Shown one piece after another: positions 8,119 through 16,319 of a stretch of DNA of 64,000 bases. A program made the translations under genes and the position numbers. This DNA comes from Streptomyces sp. NBC_00335 (GTDB taxonomy: Bacteria; Actinomycetota; Actinomycetes; Streptomycetales; Streptomycetaceae). The stretch lies in assembly GCF_036127095.1 (NCBI RefSeq), contig NZ_CP108006.1, forward strand, positions 2,666,001 to 2,730,000, written 5' to 3'. The notes under the pieces are model-generated. The model had not been told where the DNA came from. It saw only the letters and a program-made list of their open reading frames with translations, and made no database searches. How positions within the stretch are numbered: position 1 is the first letter of the stretch; each line of letters opens with the position of its first letter.

Positions 8119-9882
8119 TCAGTTCCCTCCCGCCGTCGTCGCGAGGGCCTGCTCCGGCTCCTCACCCGGACCGGGCCCCCCGCCGGACGCGGCCCGGGCC
8201 GTACGGGCGCGCAGCTCGGTCACGGCCCAGACCACCGGCGGGGCCAGGGTGACGGCCAGGGCGAGCACCGCCCAGACGCGCATGGCCGCGTGGGTGTGCT
8301 CGTAGCGCACGGAGGCGGCGAGGGAGACGAGGAGGACGGCGGCCCAGAAGAGGTGGACGCGGAAGGTCGCGAGCCGGTCGGGGCTGGCGACGCCGCCCTT
8401 GGGGGTGACGATGAAACCGCCCCGGGTGCGCAGCACCGCCGAGCCGAGCGACATCAGGTAGACGGGCGCGCAGACGGCCGACATCGCCATGCCGGCGAGC
8501 CCGCCGGAGCCCTCCGGCTCGTGGGGGGAGACGTTGTGGCGGCGGTTCCACAGGTACAGGCCGACCTGGAGGGCGGCGGCGTCGGTGTAGAGCATCAGCC
8601 AGACCTCGGAGGAGACCTGGGTGCCGGAGGCGCCGAACCACAGGAACAGCACGCAGCTGAGGACGCCGAGGAGCCAGTTGACGGCCGTCATGGGGTAGTA
8701 GACGAGCATCAGGGTGTAGTTGAGCCAGCGGCCGGGGGGCATCCGGAAGCAGCCCCGCCAGTACTGCCGCAGGAGGGTCTCGTACGTCCCTCTGGACCAG
8801 CGCAGCTGCTGCGTGAAGAGGTCGGTCCAGGTGCTGGGCCCCTCCCCCACGGCGAGCACGTCGGGGGTGTAGACGGAGCGCCAGAACCGCCCGGTCGCGG
8901 GGTTCCTGCTCCGGTGCAGCTCGAAGCCGGTGGCCATGTCCTCGGTGAGGGAGTCGTAGAGCCCGCCGACCTGGCGCAGCGCGCTGATCCGGACGGCGTT
9001 GTTGGTGCCGACGAACATGGGGGCGCCGTAGCGGTTGCCCGCGCGCTGGATCAGGGCGTGGAAGAGGTACTGCTGGGACTCGGCGGCCTTGGTGACCGAG
9101 GCGGTGTAGTTGCCGTAGACCTGCGGGCCGACGACGAAGGCGATGTCGGGGTCGCGGAAGAAGCCGAGCATCCGCTCCAGGTACTGCGGGAGCGGCACGT
9201 GGTCGGTGTCGACGGAGGCGAAGTAGTCGTAGTCCGCGCCGTGCCGGGCGAGCCAGGCGTTGTAGTTGCCGTGCTTGGTCCGCGCCCGGTGGGACCCCTC
9301 GGGGGTGTTCCACTCGGCGACGCCCTTGCGGGTGAAGTGGCGCACGCCGAGCGCGGTGCACAGCTCCTTGGCCCCGGGGTCGTCGCCCTCGTCGAGGAGC
9401 CAGACGTCGAGCGGCCCGTCGTGGCGGACGGCGACCGCCCCGCGCAGGGTGGCGGCCGCCATGGAGAGGGGTTCCTTGCCGGGGACGTAGGTGGTGAGGA
9501 AGGCGACGCGGGTGCCGGGTTCGGCGGGGACCGGGACGGGGTCCCGGGCGACCATCGTGGCGTGGGCGATCGAGACCACGTTGACCACCATGAAGAACAT
9601 GATCAGGGCGACGGATCCGAGCATCACGGCGTCGAGCCGCACCAGCCAGGCCTCGCCGCCCTCCCGGACCGTCCGGTGCGTGGGCCAGACGAGGTAGAGC
9701 AGCAGCCCGGTGGCGGCGACGGGGGCGAGCGTCATGAGCGCGACGGCCCGTATTCGGGTCCGGAGGTCCTCGCGCGCGAGCAGGGAGCGGTACCTCACCC
9801 GGTAGGCGACGGCGGGATCCGGCTCCTCACAGGGGCCGGCCAGCCGGCTGTGGGTCTCGTAGTCGAAGGCTTCCTGCCGCAC
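8119..9882 (-). CDS. cslA: Cellulose synthase-like GT2 glycosyltransferase CslA
   Basis: This 587-residue processive GT2 enzyme of the membrane makes a beta-glucan at growing tips. Two membrane segments (about 46-66 and 86-106) precede the catalytic domain. The domain shows DEGDD (164-168), SVDTDH (223-228, the DxD), TED (313-315, catalytic base region) and QQLRW (358-362, the QxxRW acceptor motif), followed by several C-terminal membrane segments. The GTG at 9882 is chosen because GGAGGAACC lies immediately upstream. There is no PilZ domain, as in other CslA proteins. It forms a two-gene operon with glxA. Confidence 0.93.
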   Translation of the reverse strand: MRQEAFDYETHSRLAGPCEEPDPAVAYRVRYRSLLAREDLRTRIRAVALMTLAPVAATGLLLYLVWPTHRTVREGGEAWLVRLDAVMLGSVALIMFFMVVNVVSIAHATMVARDPVPVPAEPGTRVAFLTTYVPGKEPLSMAAATLRGAVAVRHDGPLDVWLLDEGDDPGAKELCTALGVRHFTRKGVAEWNTPEGSHRARTKHGNYNAWLARHGADYDYFASVDTDHVPLPQYLERMLGFFRDPDIAFVVGPQVYGNYTASVTKAAESQQYLFHALIQRAGNRYGAPMFVGTNNAVRISALRQVGGLYDSLTEDMATGFELHRSRNPATGRFWRSVYTPDVLAVGEGPSTWTDLFTQQLRWSRGTYETLLRQYWRGCFRMPPGRWLNYTLMLVYYPMTAVNWLLGVLSCVLFLWFGASGTQVSSEVWLMLYTDAAALQVGLYLWNRRHNVSPHEPEGSGGLAGMAMSAVCAPVYLMSLGSAVLRTRGGFIVTPKGGVASPDRLATFRVHLFWAAVLLVSLAASVRYEHTHAAMRVWAVLALAVTLAPPVVWAVTELRARTARAASGGGPGPGEEPEQALATTAGGN

Positions 9883-10041
9883 GGTTCCTCCAGCGCTCGA
9901 AACCGGGGTACGTATCCCAACGAAAGGGGAGATACCTCTGGCTGTCGAACGGGATGCACCCGACCGGGCGGTTCCGTTCCGTGTCCTGGCGGCCAGGGCC
10001 GAACGGGTCACCGCACCGGGCGCCGCGCGCCGGCCGCGCCC

Positions 10042-10668
10042 TCAGCCGGCCCGGCCGCCGATCAGGATGCCGCGTCCGGCGTAGAAGCGGTCCAGTTCGG
10101 CCCAGGGAACGGGCGCGTACTGCTGCGAAGCACCGGGGAAGCCGGAGGGATTGTGCACCAGGACGGCGTCGTCGGTGGCCCCGACGGCGAGCACCAGGTG
10201 ACCGCCCCGGGCCTCCCCGGCCGGGACGAGGGTCCGGATCGACCAATGGACCGACAGCATGGCCAGCCCGCCCCCGGCGAGCGCGTCCCGGACGGCCTGG
10301 TGGTCCAGTACGGGTACGGAGCGGGCGTCCAGGTCCCAGCGGGCGTTCACGTACTCGGCGAACGGTTGGTAGATCAGCCCCTGCACGGCATCCCCGTCCC
10401 GCACGTACGCCCCGGCCCCGCAGAGCTCCTTCACCAGCTCCACCGAGGGCGGCACCGGGAGCCCCAGACGCCCCAGCACCATCCGCAGGCAGGCCACGCC
10501 GCACATGCGGGGCGCCCAGAAGGCGTACTCCTCGGGGGAACCGGCACCCGACCCGGCCCACAGGGGATCCCGGGCCGAGTCGGCCCCCGCGACGAACTCG
10601 GGCACCAGCCCGGCGGACTCCCACTGGGAGTAGTAGGGGACGGCGCGCTTGATCGTGGAGGCGTTCAT
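10042..10668 (-). CDS. C39-like peptidase-fold protein
   Basis: This 208-residue protein has the papain-like C39 layout: CGVACLRMVLGRLG near residues 77-90 (candidate nucleophile Cys), GGHLVLAVGATDDAVLVHNP near 155-174 with the His, and a following Asn-Pro. No signal peptide or ABC domain is present, so it is a stand-alone C39-like protein, possibly a cytoplasmic amidohydrolase or peptidase. The start at MNASTIKRAV is chosen because the upstream extension is low complexity and lacks family character. Its substrate is unknown. Confidence 0.78.
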   Translation of the reverse strand: MNASTIKRAVPYYSQWESAGLVPEFVAGADSARDPLWAGSGAGSPEEYAFWAPRMCGVACLRMVLGRLGLPVPPSVELVKELCGAGAYVRDGDAVQGLIYQPFAEYVNARWDLDARSVPVLDHQAVRDALAGGGLAMLSVHWSIRTLVPAGEARGGHLVLAVGATDDAVLVHNPSGFPGASQQYAPVPWAELDRFYAGRGILIGGRAG

Positions 10669-10728
10669 GCCTGCGAAGTCTGCTCTACGGGAGGCCCCCG
10701 GCCTGGGGTGCCCCCGGCTCAAGCCCCG

Positions 10729-11550
10729 CTACTCGCAGGCCACGCCGTCGCCGTCCCTGTCCAGATGGCGGCCGTAACCGGGGTCGCCCCGACGGATCGG
10801 GTCGGCTCCCGCGGCGCGAACGGCGGCGCAGTTCTTGTAGGAGACGCTGCCGCTACCGCCGGTCGATGATCCGCCCGAGGAGGAGCCTCCCGAGGAAGAG
10901 CCGCCCGAGTCGTCCCCGTCCCCCGGCACCACGGGGGCGGGGTCGGGATCAGGATGCAGCCTGGCGCCTGCCTCCGCCGGGCAGGCCGTGCCGGGTGCCA
11001 CGACCTTGAGGTGGGCGCTCACGGTCTTCGGGGCCTGGATCTCCTTGCCCTCGGCCGGGTCCTGGAAGCAGACCTTCCAGCCGTCCACGGTCGCGGGCAG
11101 CGTGACGTCGGCGTACGCGCTCTCCGGCTCGACCGACTTGAGCCCGATCGGCTTGAGGATCTCGGCCGCCCGGGCAAAGGGGAGGCCCATGACCACCGGC
11201 ATCTTCGGGGCAGCCGGGGCCGCGGTCGCCGAGGGCGTGGTTACCGATGTGGTTTCGGGGGCTGCGGTCGCCGAGGGCGCGGGTATTGCGGCGGCCTCCT
11301 GGGTGACCGTGGCCTTCGGCTTCGCGTCGGTCCCGGTCTTCTCCGGCGGGTCGCCCAGGAACGGGGTGAAGAACCAGAGGCCGGCGAGGACGGTGGCGGT
11401 GATCTTCTTTCCCTTGCTCCAGCCGCTGGTCCACGCGAGGGCGATGCCCCCGGGCGGAAAGACGACGAGCAGGGTGATGATCACTGCCGGATGGTGCCAC
11501 CACCGCCGCGAGGACGCATACGGGTGGGGGTACGGCGGCGGGTAGGTCAC
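10729..11550 (-). CDS. Membrane protein with PASTA-like and Excalibur domains
   Basis: This 273-residue protein begins with a Pro/Tyr-rich cytoplasmic tail, then has two close hydrophobic segments (about residues 20-36 and 46-62), a Thr/Ala/Pro linker, a PASTA-like region (PVVMGLPFARAAEILKPIGL, about 122-190), a Gly/Ser repeat linker and a C-terminal Excalibur motif (YKNCAAVRAAG, then DRDGDGVACE). Excalibur is a small calcium-binding, surface-exposed domain. The architecture suggests a wall-facing sensor or anchor. The GTG at 11550 is used because upstream codons are not conserved in character. The role is unknown. Confidence 0.82.
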   Translation of the reverse strand: MTYPPPYPHPYASSRRWWHHPAVIITLLVVFPPGGIALAWTSGWSKGKKITATVLAGLWFFTPFLGDPPEKTGTDAKPKATVTQEAAAIPAPSATAAPETTSVTTPSATAAPAAPKMPVVMGLPFARAAEILKPIGLKSVEPESAYADVTLPATVDGWKVCFQDPAEGKEIQAPKTVSAHLKVVAPGTACPAEAGARLHPDPDPAPVVPGDGDDSGGSSSGGSSSGGSSTGGSGSVSYKNCAAVRAAGADPIRRGDPGYGRHLDRDGDGVACE

Positions 11551-11724
11551 GGGGCGTCCTTCTGCTGATGCGTGCCGGGCCCGGCGAGCGTACATAAATG
11601 CGAAAGTTGTACCGATCAGTACGAACTATTGGCCCCGGACACGACGAAGCCCCCCGAATCCACCGGACCGATCTCCGGAGAACCGAGGGGCTGCGCGGGA
11701 GCTTTCGAGGGGCTCGTGGGTGGC
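11551..11724. other. Intergenic region with promoter-like AT-rich patch
   Basis: The region upstream of the Excalibur gene holds an AT-richer segment (about 11592-11632) with the imperfect dyad GTAC-cgatca-GTAC at 11617-11632. A long imperfect hairpin (AGCCCC near 11648 with GGGGCT near 11687) could terminate transcripts. No gene is seen here. Confidence 0.4.
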
Positions 11725-11937
11725 TCAGCCCTCCCCGGCGAGGTGGCATTCCACCGTCTGCACCATGGACGCTGCATCATGGACGCCATGCCACCCCGGC
11801 GCCCCGTTCCTCCACGGCGGCCACCGCGCTTCACCACGTCCATCACCTCGTCCCCATCGATCTCGATGGTGGTGAACATGGCGTCCGTGCGGTTCGGCAG
11901 CCCCGACGCACGCACTATGCGGACGGCGTCGGCCACG
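11725..11937 (-). pseudogene. Broken tandem copy of the MTH1187-type gene
   Basis: This copy matches 11980-12220 closely, including VADAVR(I/V)VRASGLPN and TDAMFTTIE. It lacks the first 20 or so codons, has a 2-bp loss (GCGCTTCACC here against GCGCGCTTGACC) that breaks the frame after VMDVVKR, and has an internal deletion of about 30 bp. The flanking sequence around the stop (CGGGAGCTT-CGAGGGGCTCGTG) is duplicated too, so this is a tandem segmental duplication in decay. Confidence 0.8.
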
Positions 11938-11979
11938 CGCGGGGACCGCACGGGAGCTTCCGAGGGGCTCGTGTGTGGC

Positions 11980-12276
11980 TCAGCCCCCGGCGAGGTGGCG
12001 TTCCACCGTTTCCATCTTGGACGTCATGCCGTCCGTGACGCCGGGGCGGATGTCGGCCTTGAGGATGAAGGAGACCCGGGGGGCCCGTTCCTCCACGGCG
12101 GCCACCGCGCGCTTGACCACGTCCATCACCTCGTCCCACTCACCTTCGATGGTGGTGAACATGGCATCCGTGTGGTTCGGCAGCCCCGACGCCCGGACGA
12201 CGCGGACCGCGTCGGCCACGTACTCGCCGACCTCCTCGCCGACGCCCAGCGGGGTCACCGAGAACGCGATCATCAT
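11980..12276 (-). CDS. MTH1187-family thiamine-binding-type protein
   Basis: This 98-residue ferredoxin-fold protein of the MTH1187/YkoF-like group ([11 protein letters not shown], then [16 protein letters not shown] and [11 protein letters not shown]) belongs to a family proposed to bind thiamine or related ligands in the cytoplasm. The start overlaps the stop of the upstream DUF3817 gene (ATGA), so the two are translationally coupled. Initiation at either of the two adjacent ATGs is possible. A degraded tandem copy lies directly downstream. Confidence 0.85.
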   Translation of the reverse strand: MMIAFSVTPLGVGEEVGEYVADAVRVVRASGLPNHTDAMFTTIEGEWDEVMDVVKRAVAAVEERAPRVSFILKADIRPGVTDGMTSKMETVERHLAGG

Positions 12277-12617
12277 GCGCGGGCCGCCTCACGGGCGCGG
12301 GCGGCGAGCACGCCGGCCGACTCGTCGCGCTTGAGGAGGCGGTCGCCGTAGAGCCCGCCGAAGGGGACCAGCGCCAGCAGGAAGAACAGCACGACCTTCT
12401 TCAGGGGCCACTTCGCCTTGAACCAGACGTCCAGCAGGAAGACGCCGTAGATGACGAACAGGAACCCGTGGATGACGCCGAGCGGCATCATCAAGTAGTC
12501 GATGTCCGAGATCCGGCTCAGCACCGAGCCGAAGATCAGCAGCGCCGGGAACGAGAGCGCCTCCGGTACGGAGATGAGGCGCAGCCGGTGCAGGGCGGAA
12601 GCGGTCTTGATGTCCAC
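12273..12617 (-). CDS. DUF3817 small integral membrane protein (second copy)
   Basis: This 114-residue paralogue of the protein at 1071-1400 has the same layout: hydrophobic segments near 18-35, 43-61 and 72-90, and the linker [11 protein letters not shown] matching SKAKWPFGK in the other. It is coupled by ATGA overlap to the MTH1187-type gene, suggesting a joint role. The function of the family is unknown. GAAGG about 8 nt upstream of the ATG is the likely ribosome binding site. Confidence 0.86.
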   Translation of the reverse strand: MDIKTASALHRLRLISVPEALSFPALLIFGSVLSRISDIDYLMMPLGVIHGFLFVIYGVFLLDVWFKAKWPLKKVVLFFLLALVPFGGLYGDRLLKRDESAGVLAARAREAARA

Positions 12618-12811
12618 GTGGAACCTTCGGGGTGGATGCCGGGGGTCCGTCCCAGTGTCTCAGCCGCCCCGGACGATCTTGGCGCGGGGCCCGGGGTCCC
12701 GGCGGGCCGGGCCGTGACCCCGACCGGACCGGGCCGGACCGTGCCGGACCGTGACGTATATCGGCCAACGGGCCCCTGTTCGGTGCCGCCCGCTGCGGAT
12801 ACCGTCTTCCC

Positions 12812-13450
12812 GTGGCTCAGTTCCGACTCCAAGGCAGCAAGGTGCTCGCCGTCGACCTGACCGGGGACGCCGTGAAAGCGAAAAACGGCGCCATGGTCGC
12901 GTACGACGGCCAGATGGCCTTCAAGAAGATGACCGGCGGCGGCGAAGGCCTCCGCGGAATGGTGACCCGGCGGCTCACCGGCGAGCAGATGACCGTGATG
13001 GAAGTGCAGGGTCACGGCACCTGCTTCTTCGCCGACCGGGCGAGCGAGATCAATCTGGTCAACCTGCGCGGCGAGAAGCTGTACGTCGAGTCCAGCAACC
13101 TGCTGTGCACCGATGCCGGCCTGCGCACCGGCACGACCTTCACCGGCCTGCGGGGTGCGACCACGGGCAACGGCCTGTTCACCACCACCGTCGAGGGCAG
13201 CGGGCAGGCGGCGATCATGTCCGACGGCCCGGCCGTGGTGCTGCGCGTCAGCGCCCAGTACCCGCTGTCCGTCGACCCGGGGGCGTACATCGCGCACACC
13301 GGGAACCTCCAGCAGTCCTTCCAGTCCGGTGTGAACTTCCGCACGCTGATCGGCGAGGGCTCCGGCGAGTCCTTCCAGATCCGCTTCGAGGGCGAGGGCC
13401 TGGTGTACGTGCAGCCCAGCGAGCGCAACACCATCGGGGGCGACGTCTGA
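12812..13450 (+). CDS. AIM24-family protein 1
   Basis: This 212-residue AIM24-family protein is a beta-rich tandem fold with repeated Gly-turns (VKAKNGAMVAYDGQ, EGSGQAAIMSDG, IGEGSGESFQIRFEGEG). The bacterial members have no assigned biochemical function; the name comes from a mitochondrial yeast protein. No signal peptide or membrane segment is visible. The GTG start is first in the operon; the stop overlaps the ATG of the next gene (TGATG). It shares about the same core with the next two proteins. Confidence 0.88.
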   Translation: MAQFRLQGSKVLAVDLTGDAVKAKNGAMVAYDGQMAFKKMTGGGEGLRGMVTRRLTGEQMTVMEVQGHGTCFFADRASEINLVNLRGEKLYVESSNLLCTDAGLRTGTTFTGLRGATTGNGLFTTTVEGSGQAAIMSDGPAVVLRVSAQYPLSVDPGAYIAHTGNLQQSFQSGVNFRTLIGEGSGESFQIRFEGEGLVYVQPSERNTIGGDV

Positions 13451-14100
13451 TGCCGTTCCGCGAGATCAACTCGAAGATGGTCGAGGCCCAGGTCGTACCG
13501 GGGCAGAAGATGTACAGCCAGCGCGGCGCGATGCTCGCCTACCGCGGCGAGGTCTCCTTCACCCCGAGCCTGACCGGCGGCCAGGGCGGCGTGATGGGCA
13601 TGATCGGGCGCCGCGTGGCGAACGAGCAGACGCCGCTGATGGAGGTCGAGGGCAGCGGCACCGTGATGTTCGGCCACGGCGGCCACCACATCCAGGTCAT
13701 CAGCCTCACCGGCGAGACGCTCTACGTGGAGGCCGACCGGCTGCTCGCCTTCGACGGCAGCCTGCAGCAGGGCACGATGTTCATGGGCGCGCAGGGCGGG
13801 GTCATGGGCATGGTCCGCGGCCAGGTGAGCGGCCAGGGCCTGTTCACCACGACCCTCAAGGGCCACGGCTCGGTGGCCGTGATGGCCCACGGCGGGGTCA
13901 TCGAGCTGCCGATCCACCCGAACCGCCCGATCCACGTGGACCCGCAGGCCTACGTCGCCCACCACGGCGAGGTCCGCAACAAGCTGTCCACGGCGCTGGG
14001 CTGGCGGGACATGGTCGGCCGCGGCTCGGGCGAGGCGTTCCAGCTGGAACTGTCCGGCCAGGGCGCGGTGTACGTACAGGCTTCGGAGGAAAAGCTGTGA
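13450..14100 (+). CDS. AIM24-family protein 2
   Basis: This 216-residue protein contains the AIM24 core: MYSQRGAMLAYRGEVSFTP near residues 21-39, GSGTVMFGHGG, LYVEADRLLAFDGSLQQGTM and a terminal GSGEAFQLELSGQGAVYVQ. It is Gly- and Met-rich in the central loop (QGGVMGMIGRR, QGGVMGMVRG). It overlaps both neighbours (TGATG before, GTGA after), so the three AIM24 proteins are probably made in fixed ratio and may assemble together. Confidence 0.9.
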   Translation: MPFREINSKMVEAQVVPGQKMYSQRGAMLAYRGEVSFTPSLTGGQGGVMGMIGRRVANEQTPLMEVEGSGTVMFGHGGHHIQVISLTGETLYVEADRLLAFDGSLQQGTMFMGAQGGVMGMVRGQVSGQGLFTTTLKGHGSVAVMAHGGVIELPIHPNRPIHVDPQAYVAHHGEVRNKLSTALGWRDMVGRGSGEAFQLELSGQGAVYVQASEEKL

Positions 14101-14909
14101 ACTTTGGTCCCGTGACCGGTGGGCCGGGAGGTCCGACCGTCTTCGACCCGTACACCCTGCCGTCCGACGACAACGTCAACGCCTACACCTTCTGCGTGGA
14201 GCTCAAGGGGAGCCAGTGGTTCCTGCAGAAGGGCAAGATGATCGCCTACTACGGGCGCATCGAGTTCAACGGCATCGGCCACGGCCGGTTCGACCGGCTG
14301 CTGCGCACCAGCTTCCACTCGCCGCTGCACGCGAGCGACTGGGTGGTGGCCGAGGGCCAGGGCAAGATGCTGCTCGCCGACCGGGCCTTCGACGTGAACT
14401 CGTACGACCTGGACAACGGCAACCTGACCATCCGGTCGGGCAACCTGCTCGCCTACCAGCCCACGCTGGCGCTCAAGCAGTCGATCGTGCCGGGGTTCCT
14501 CACCCTGATCGGAACCGGCAAGTTCGTGGCGGCCTCCAACGGGCCGGTGGTGTTCATGGAGCCGCCGCTGCGCGTGGACCCGCAGGCGCTGGTGGGGTGG
14601 GCGGACTGCCCCTCGCCCTGCCACCATTACGACCACAAGTACATGTCGGGCGTGATCGGCGGCCTGCGCTCGCTGACGGGCATCGGGGGCTCCTCGGGCG
14701 AGGAGCACCAGTTCGAGTTCGTCGGTGCGGGTACGGTGCTGCTCCAGTCCTCGGAGATGCTGATGGCGGAGCAGGCGGTCGGGACCGTGGGCCCCGGCGC
14801 GGCCGCCGGCAACGCCCAGGGCGTCCCCGGACAGGGTCCGCTGGGCCAGATGGGCGTACCGCGGATGCCGGGGCAGCTCGGCGATCTCCAGAGGCGCTTC
14901 GGGCTGTAG
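14097..14909 (+). CDS. AIM24-family protein 3
   Basis: This 270-residue protein is the longest and most divergent of the three. The AIM24 core (KGKMIAYYGRIEFNGIGHGR, about 47-66; LTIRSGNLLAYQP) is followed by a Cys/His loop (WADCPSPCHHYDH, about 168-180) that the other two lack, and by a Gly/Pro/Gln tail of about 45 residues. The Cys-His loop could bind a metal; this is inference. The GTG start overlaps the previous stop by 4 nt. Confidence 0.87.
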   Translation: MNFGPVTGGPGGPTVFDPYTLPSDDNVNAYTFCVELKGSQWFLQKGKMIAYYGRIEFNGIGHGRFDRLLRTSFHSPLHASDWVVAEGQGKMLLADRAFDVNSYDLDNGNLTIRSGNLLAYQPTLALKQSIVPGFLTLIGTGKFVAASNGPVVFMEPPLRVDPQALVGWADCPSPCHHYDHKYMSGVIGGLRSLTGIGGSSGEEHQFEFVGAGTVLLQSSEMLMAEQAVGTVGPGAAAGNAQGVPGQGPLGQMGVPRMPGQLGDLQRRFGL

Positions 14910-14933
14910 GAAACCTCTCATCCCGCCGCATTT

Positions 14934-14963
14934 TTGTACGCAATTCAACTTCTTAGGTAGAGT
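14934..14963 (+). promoter_or_regulatory. Promoter of the absC-like gene, apparently leaderless
   Basis: A -35 box TTGTAC (14934-14939), an 18-nt spacer and a -10 box TAGAGT (14958-14963) end 6 nt before the ATG at 14970. Transcription would begin at about the A of the start codon. No Shine-Dalgarno sequence is present in between. Confidence 0.65.
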
Positions 14964-14969
14964 TCTTTC

Positions 14970-15455
14970 ATGGAGACCATCGAGACCGAGACGGCCACCC
15001 CCTGGCTGAACGACGCCGAGCAGTGCGCCTGGCGCACCCACCTGGACGTCAGCCGGCTGCTGAGTCACCAGCTGGAAAAGGACCTCCAGCCGTTCGGGCT
15101 CACCAACAACGACTATGAGATCCTCGTGAACCTCTCCGAATCCGAGGAACACCGGATGCGGATGAGCGATCTCGCGACGTCGACGCTGCAGTCCAAGAGC
15201 CGGCTCTCCCACCAGATCACGCGGATGGAAGCGGCGGGCCTGGTCCGCCGCGTGAACTGCGAGTCCGACCGCCGCGGGCTCTACGCCGTCCTCACGCCCG
15301 AGGGCATGGAGACCATGCGCGAGGTCGCCCCGCACCACGTGGCGTCCGTCCGCCGGCACTTCATCGACCTCCTCACCCCGGACGCCATCGCCGCCCTGCG
15401 CGCCGCGCTCGGACCGGTCGCCGAGCACCTGCGCGCGGGCCGCGGCAAGGCCTGA
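14970..15455 (+). CDS. absC: MarR-family regulator, probable AbsC orthologue
   Basis: This 161-residue MarR protein has LSHQLEKDLQPFGLTNNDYE at the dimer/DNA domain junction, a helix-turn-helix around MSDLATSTLQSKSRLSHQIT (about 69-88) and a wing at NCESDRRGLYAVLTPEG. Its position between AIM24 genes and meaB/thiolase/scy corresponds to SCO5405 (AbsC), a zinc-responsive pleiotropic regulator of antibiotic synthesis in S. coelicolor. The identification rests on context and general similarity. It seems to be translated from a leaderless message. Confidence 0.75.
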   Translation: METIETETATPWLNDAEQCAWRTHLDVSRLLSHQLEKDLQPFGLTNNDYEILVNLSESEEHRMRMSDLATSTLQSKSRLSHQITRMEAAGLVRRVNCESDRRGLYAVLTPEGMETMREVAPHHVASVRRHFIDLLTPDAIAALRAALGPVAEHLRAGRGKA

Positions 15456-15571
15456 GCCCGGGCCTCGGCGCGCCCATCCGGGCGGATCACCGGACAATGG
15501 GGACTACGCACTCGCAGCCGGCCCGGCCGAGCGACCGTAGGCGCACGTGGTCGGCCTGAGGAGGTCAAGCC

Positions 15572-16129
15572 ATGCAGCGCAACACGTACGTTTCGGCGGC
15601 CGCGGCCGTGGTTCTCGCACTGGGAGGCCCGGTGGCGGCCGCGGCGACGGCGGCCGCCGCCACCCCGACGGCCCTGCCCGCGGCCACCGCCGCACGCGCC
15701 GACGTGACCGCGGAGGCAGCGGCCGCGGCGGCCCTGAAGGCCTATCCCGGCGTCATCGAGTCCCTGGACCGCGACGGCGCGGTCTGGCACGTGGACGTCG
15801 TCAGCAAGGACGGCACCCACTCGGAGCTGGAGGTGGACGCCGCGAGCGGCAGCGTCACCAAGGAGAACGCGGACGACGATCAGAACGCGGACGAGTACGC
15901 CGCGCTGCTCGCGGCGAAGGTGACCGCCGAGCAGGCCATGAAGACGGCCGTGGCCGCCCACCCCGGCAAGGTCTGGTCGGTGGAGTGGGATGACGACGAC
16001 GACAACGGCCGCGCCGCCACCTGGAACGTCGAGGTCAAGACGACCGACGGAAAGACCCAGAACGTCCACGTGGACACCGCGACGGCCAAGGTGGTCTCCT
16101 CCGAGTCCGACAACGACGGAAACGACTGA
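15572..16129 (+). CDS. Secreted PepSY-domain protein
   Basis: This 185-residue exported protein has a Sec signal peptide (about residues 1-31, Ala-rich cleavage region). Two PepSY-like units follow: AAALKAYPGVIESLDRDGAV with ELEVDAASGSVTKE, and AMKTAVAAHPGKVWSVEWDD with NVHVDTATAKVVSSE. PepSY domains are often protease-inhibitory or chaperone-like at the cell surface. Acidic Asp-rich loops could bind cations. A strong GAGGAGG precedes the ATG. It is followed by a long terminator hairpin. Confidence 0.87.
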   Translation: MQRNTYVSAAAAVVLALGGPVAAAATAAAATPTALPAATAARADVTAEAAAAAALKAYPGVIESLDRDGAVWHVDVVSKDGTHSELEVDAASGSVTKENADDDQNADEYAALLAAKVTAEQAMKTAVAAHPGKVWSVEWDDDDDNGRAATWNVEVKTTDGKTQNVHVDTATAKVVSSESDNDGND

Positions 16130-16146
16130 GCCCCGCACACCACACG

Positions 16147-16186
16147 CACGGAAGCCGCACCCCGTGGACCGGGTGCGGCTTCCGTG
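16147..16186. terminator. Bidirectional terminator between PepSY and bL37 genes
   Basis: A 16-bp perfect stem (CACGGAAGCCGCACCC and its complement) with an 8-nt loop lies between convergent genes and could end both transcripts. Confidence 0.85.
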
Positions 16187-16204
16187 TGTGGTCAGTCCTC
16201 ACGG

Positions 16205-16279
16205 TCAGGCGTTGGGACGCTTTCCGTGGTTGGCCTTCTTCTTCTTGCGGGCTCGCTTCTTGTTGCCGCGCTTCGCCAT
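16205..16279 (-). CDS. Ribosomal protein bL37 (24 residues)
   Basis: This tiny reading frame encodes MAKRGNKKRARKKKKANHG followed by KRPNA. The basic composition and the terminal HGKRPNA match the 24-residue actinobacterial large-subunit protein bL37 first seen in mycobacterial ribosome structures. A good ribosome binding site (GGGAGG) lies 4 nt before the ATG. It is monocistronic, facing a terminator on its 3' side and with meaB 41 bp upstream on the same strand. It is easily missed because of its size. Confidence 0.88.
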   Translation of the reverse strand: MAKRGNKKRARKKKKANHGKRPNA

Positions 16280-16319
16280 GAAACCTCCCTGCGTTGGGGC
16301 ATTCCGGGCGTTCGCCAGT

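Noticed and set aside
3340..10869. Very long open frames spanning several genes on either strand (for example minus 2044-5289 and 4631-7954, plus 6331-10869)
   Set aside because: They are third-position GC shadows that cross well-supported genes and intergenic repeats; only the part with family character was kept (the MFS gene in the first).
11616..11951. A complete second thiamine-binding-type protein of 111 residues
   Set aside because: After VMDVVKR the frame diverges into Arg/Gly noise because of a 2-bp loss, so it is treated as a pseudogene.
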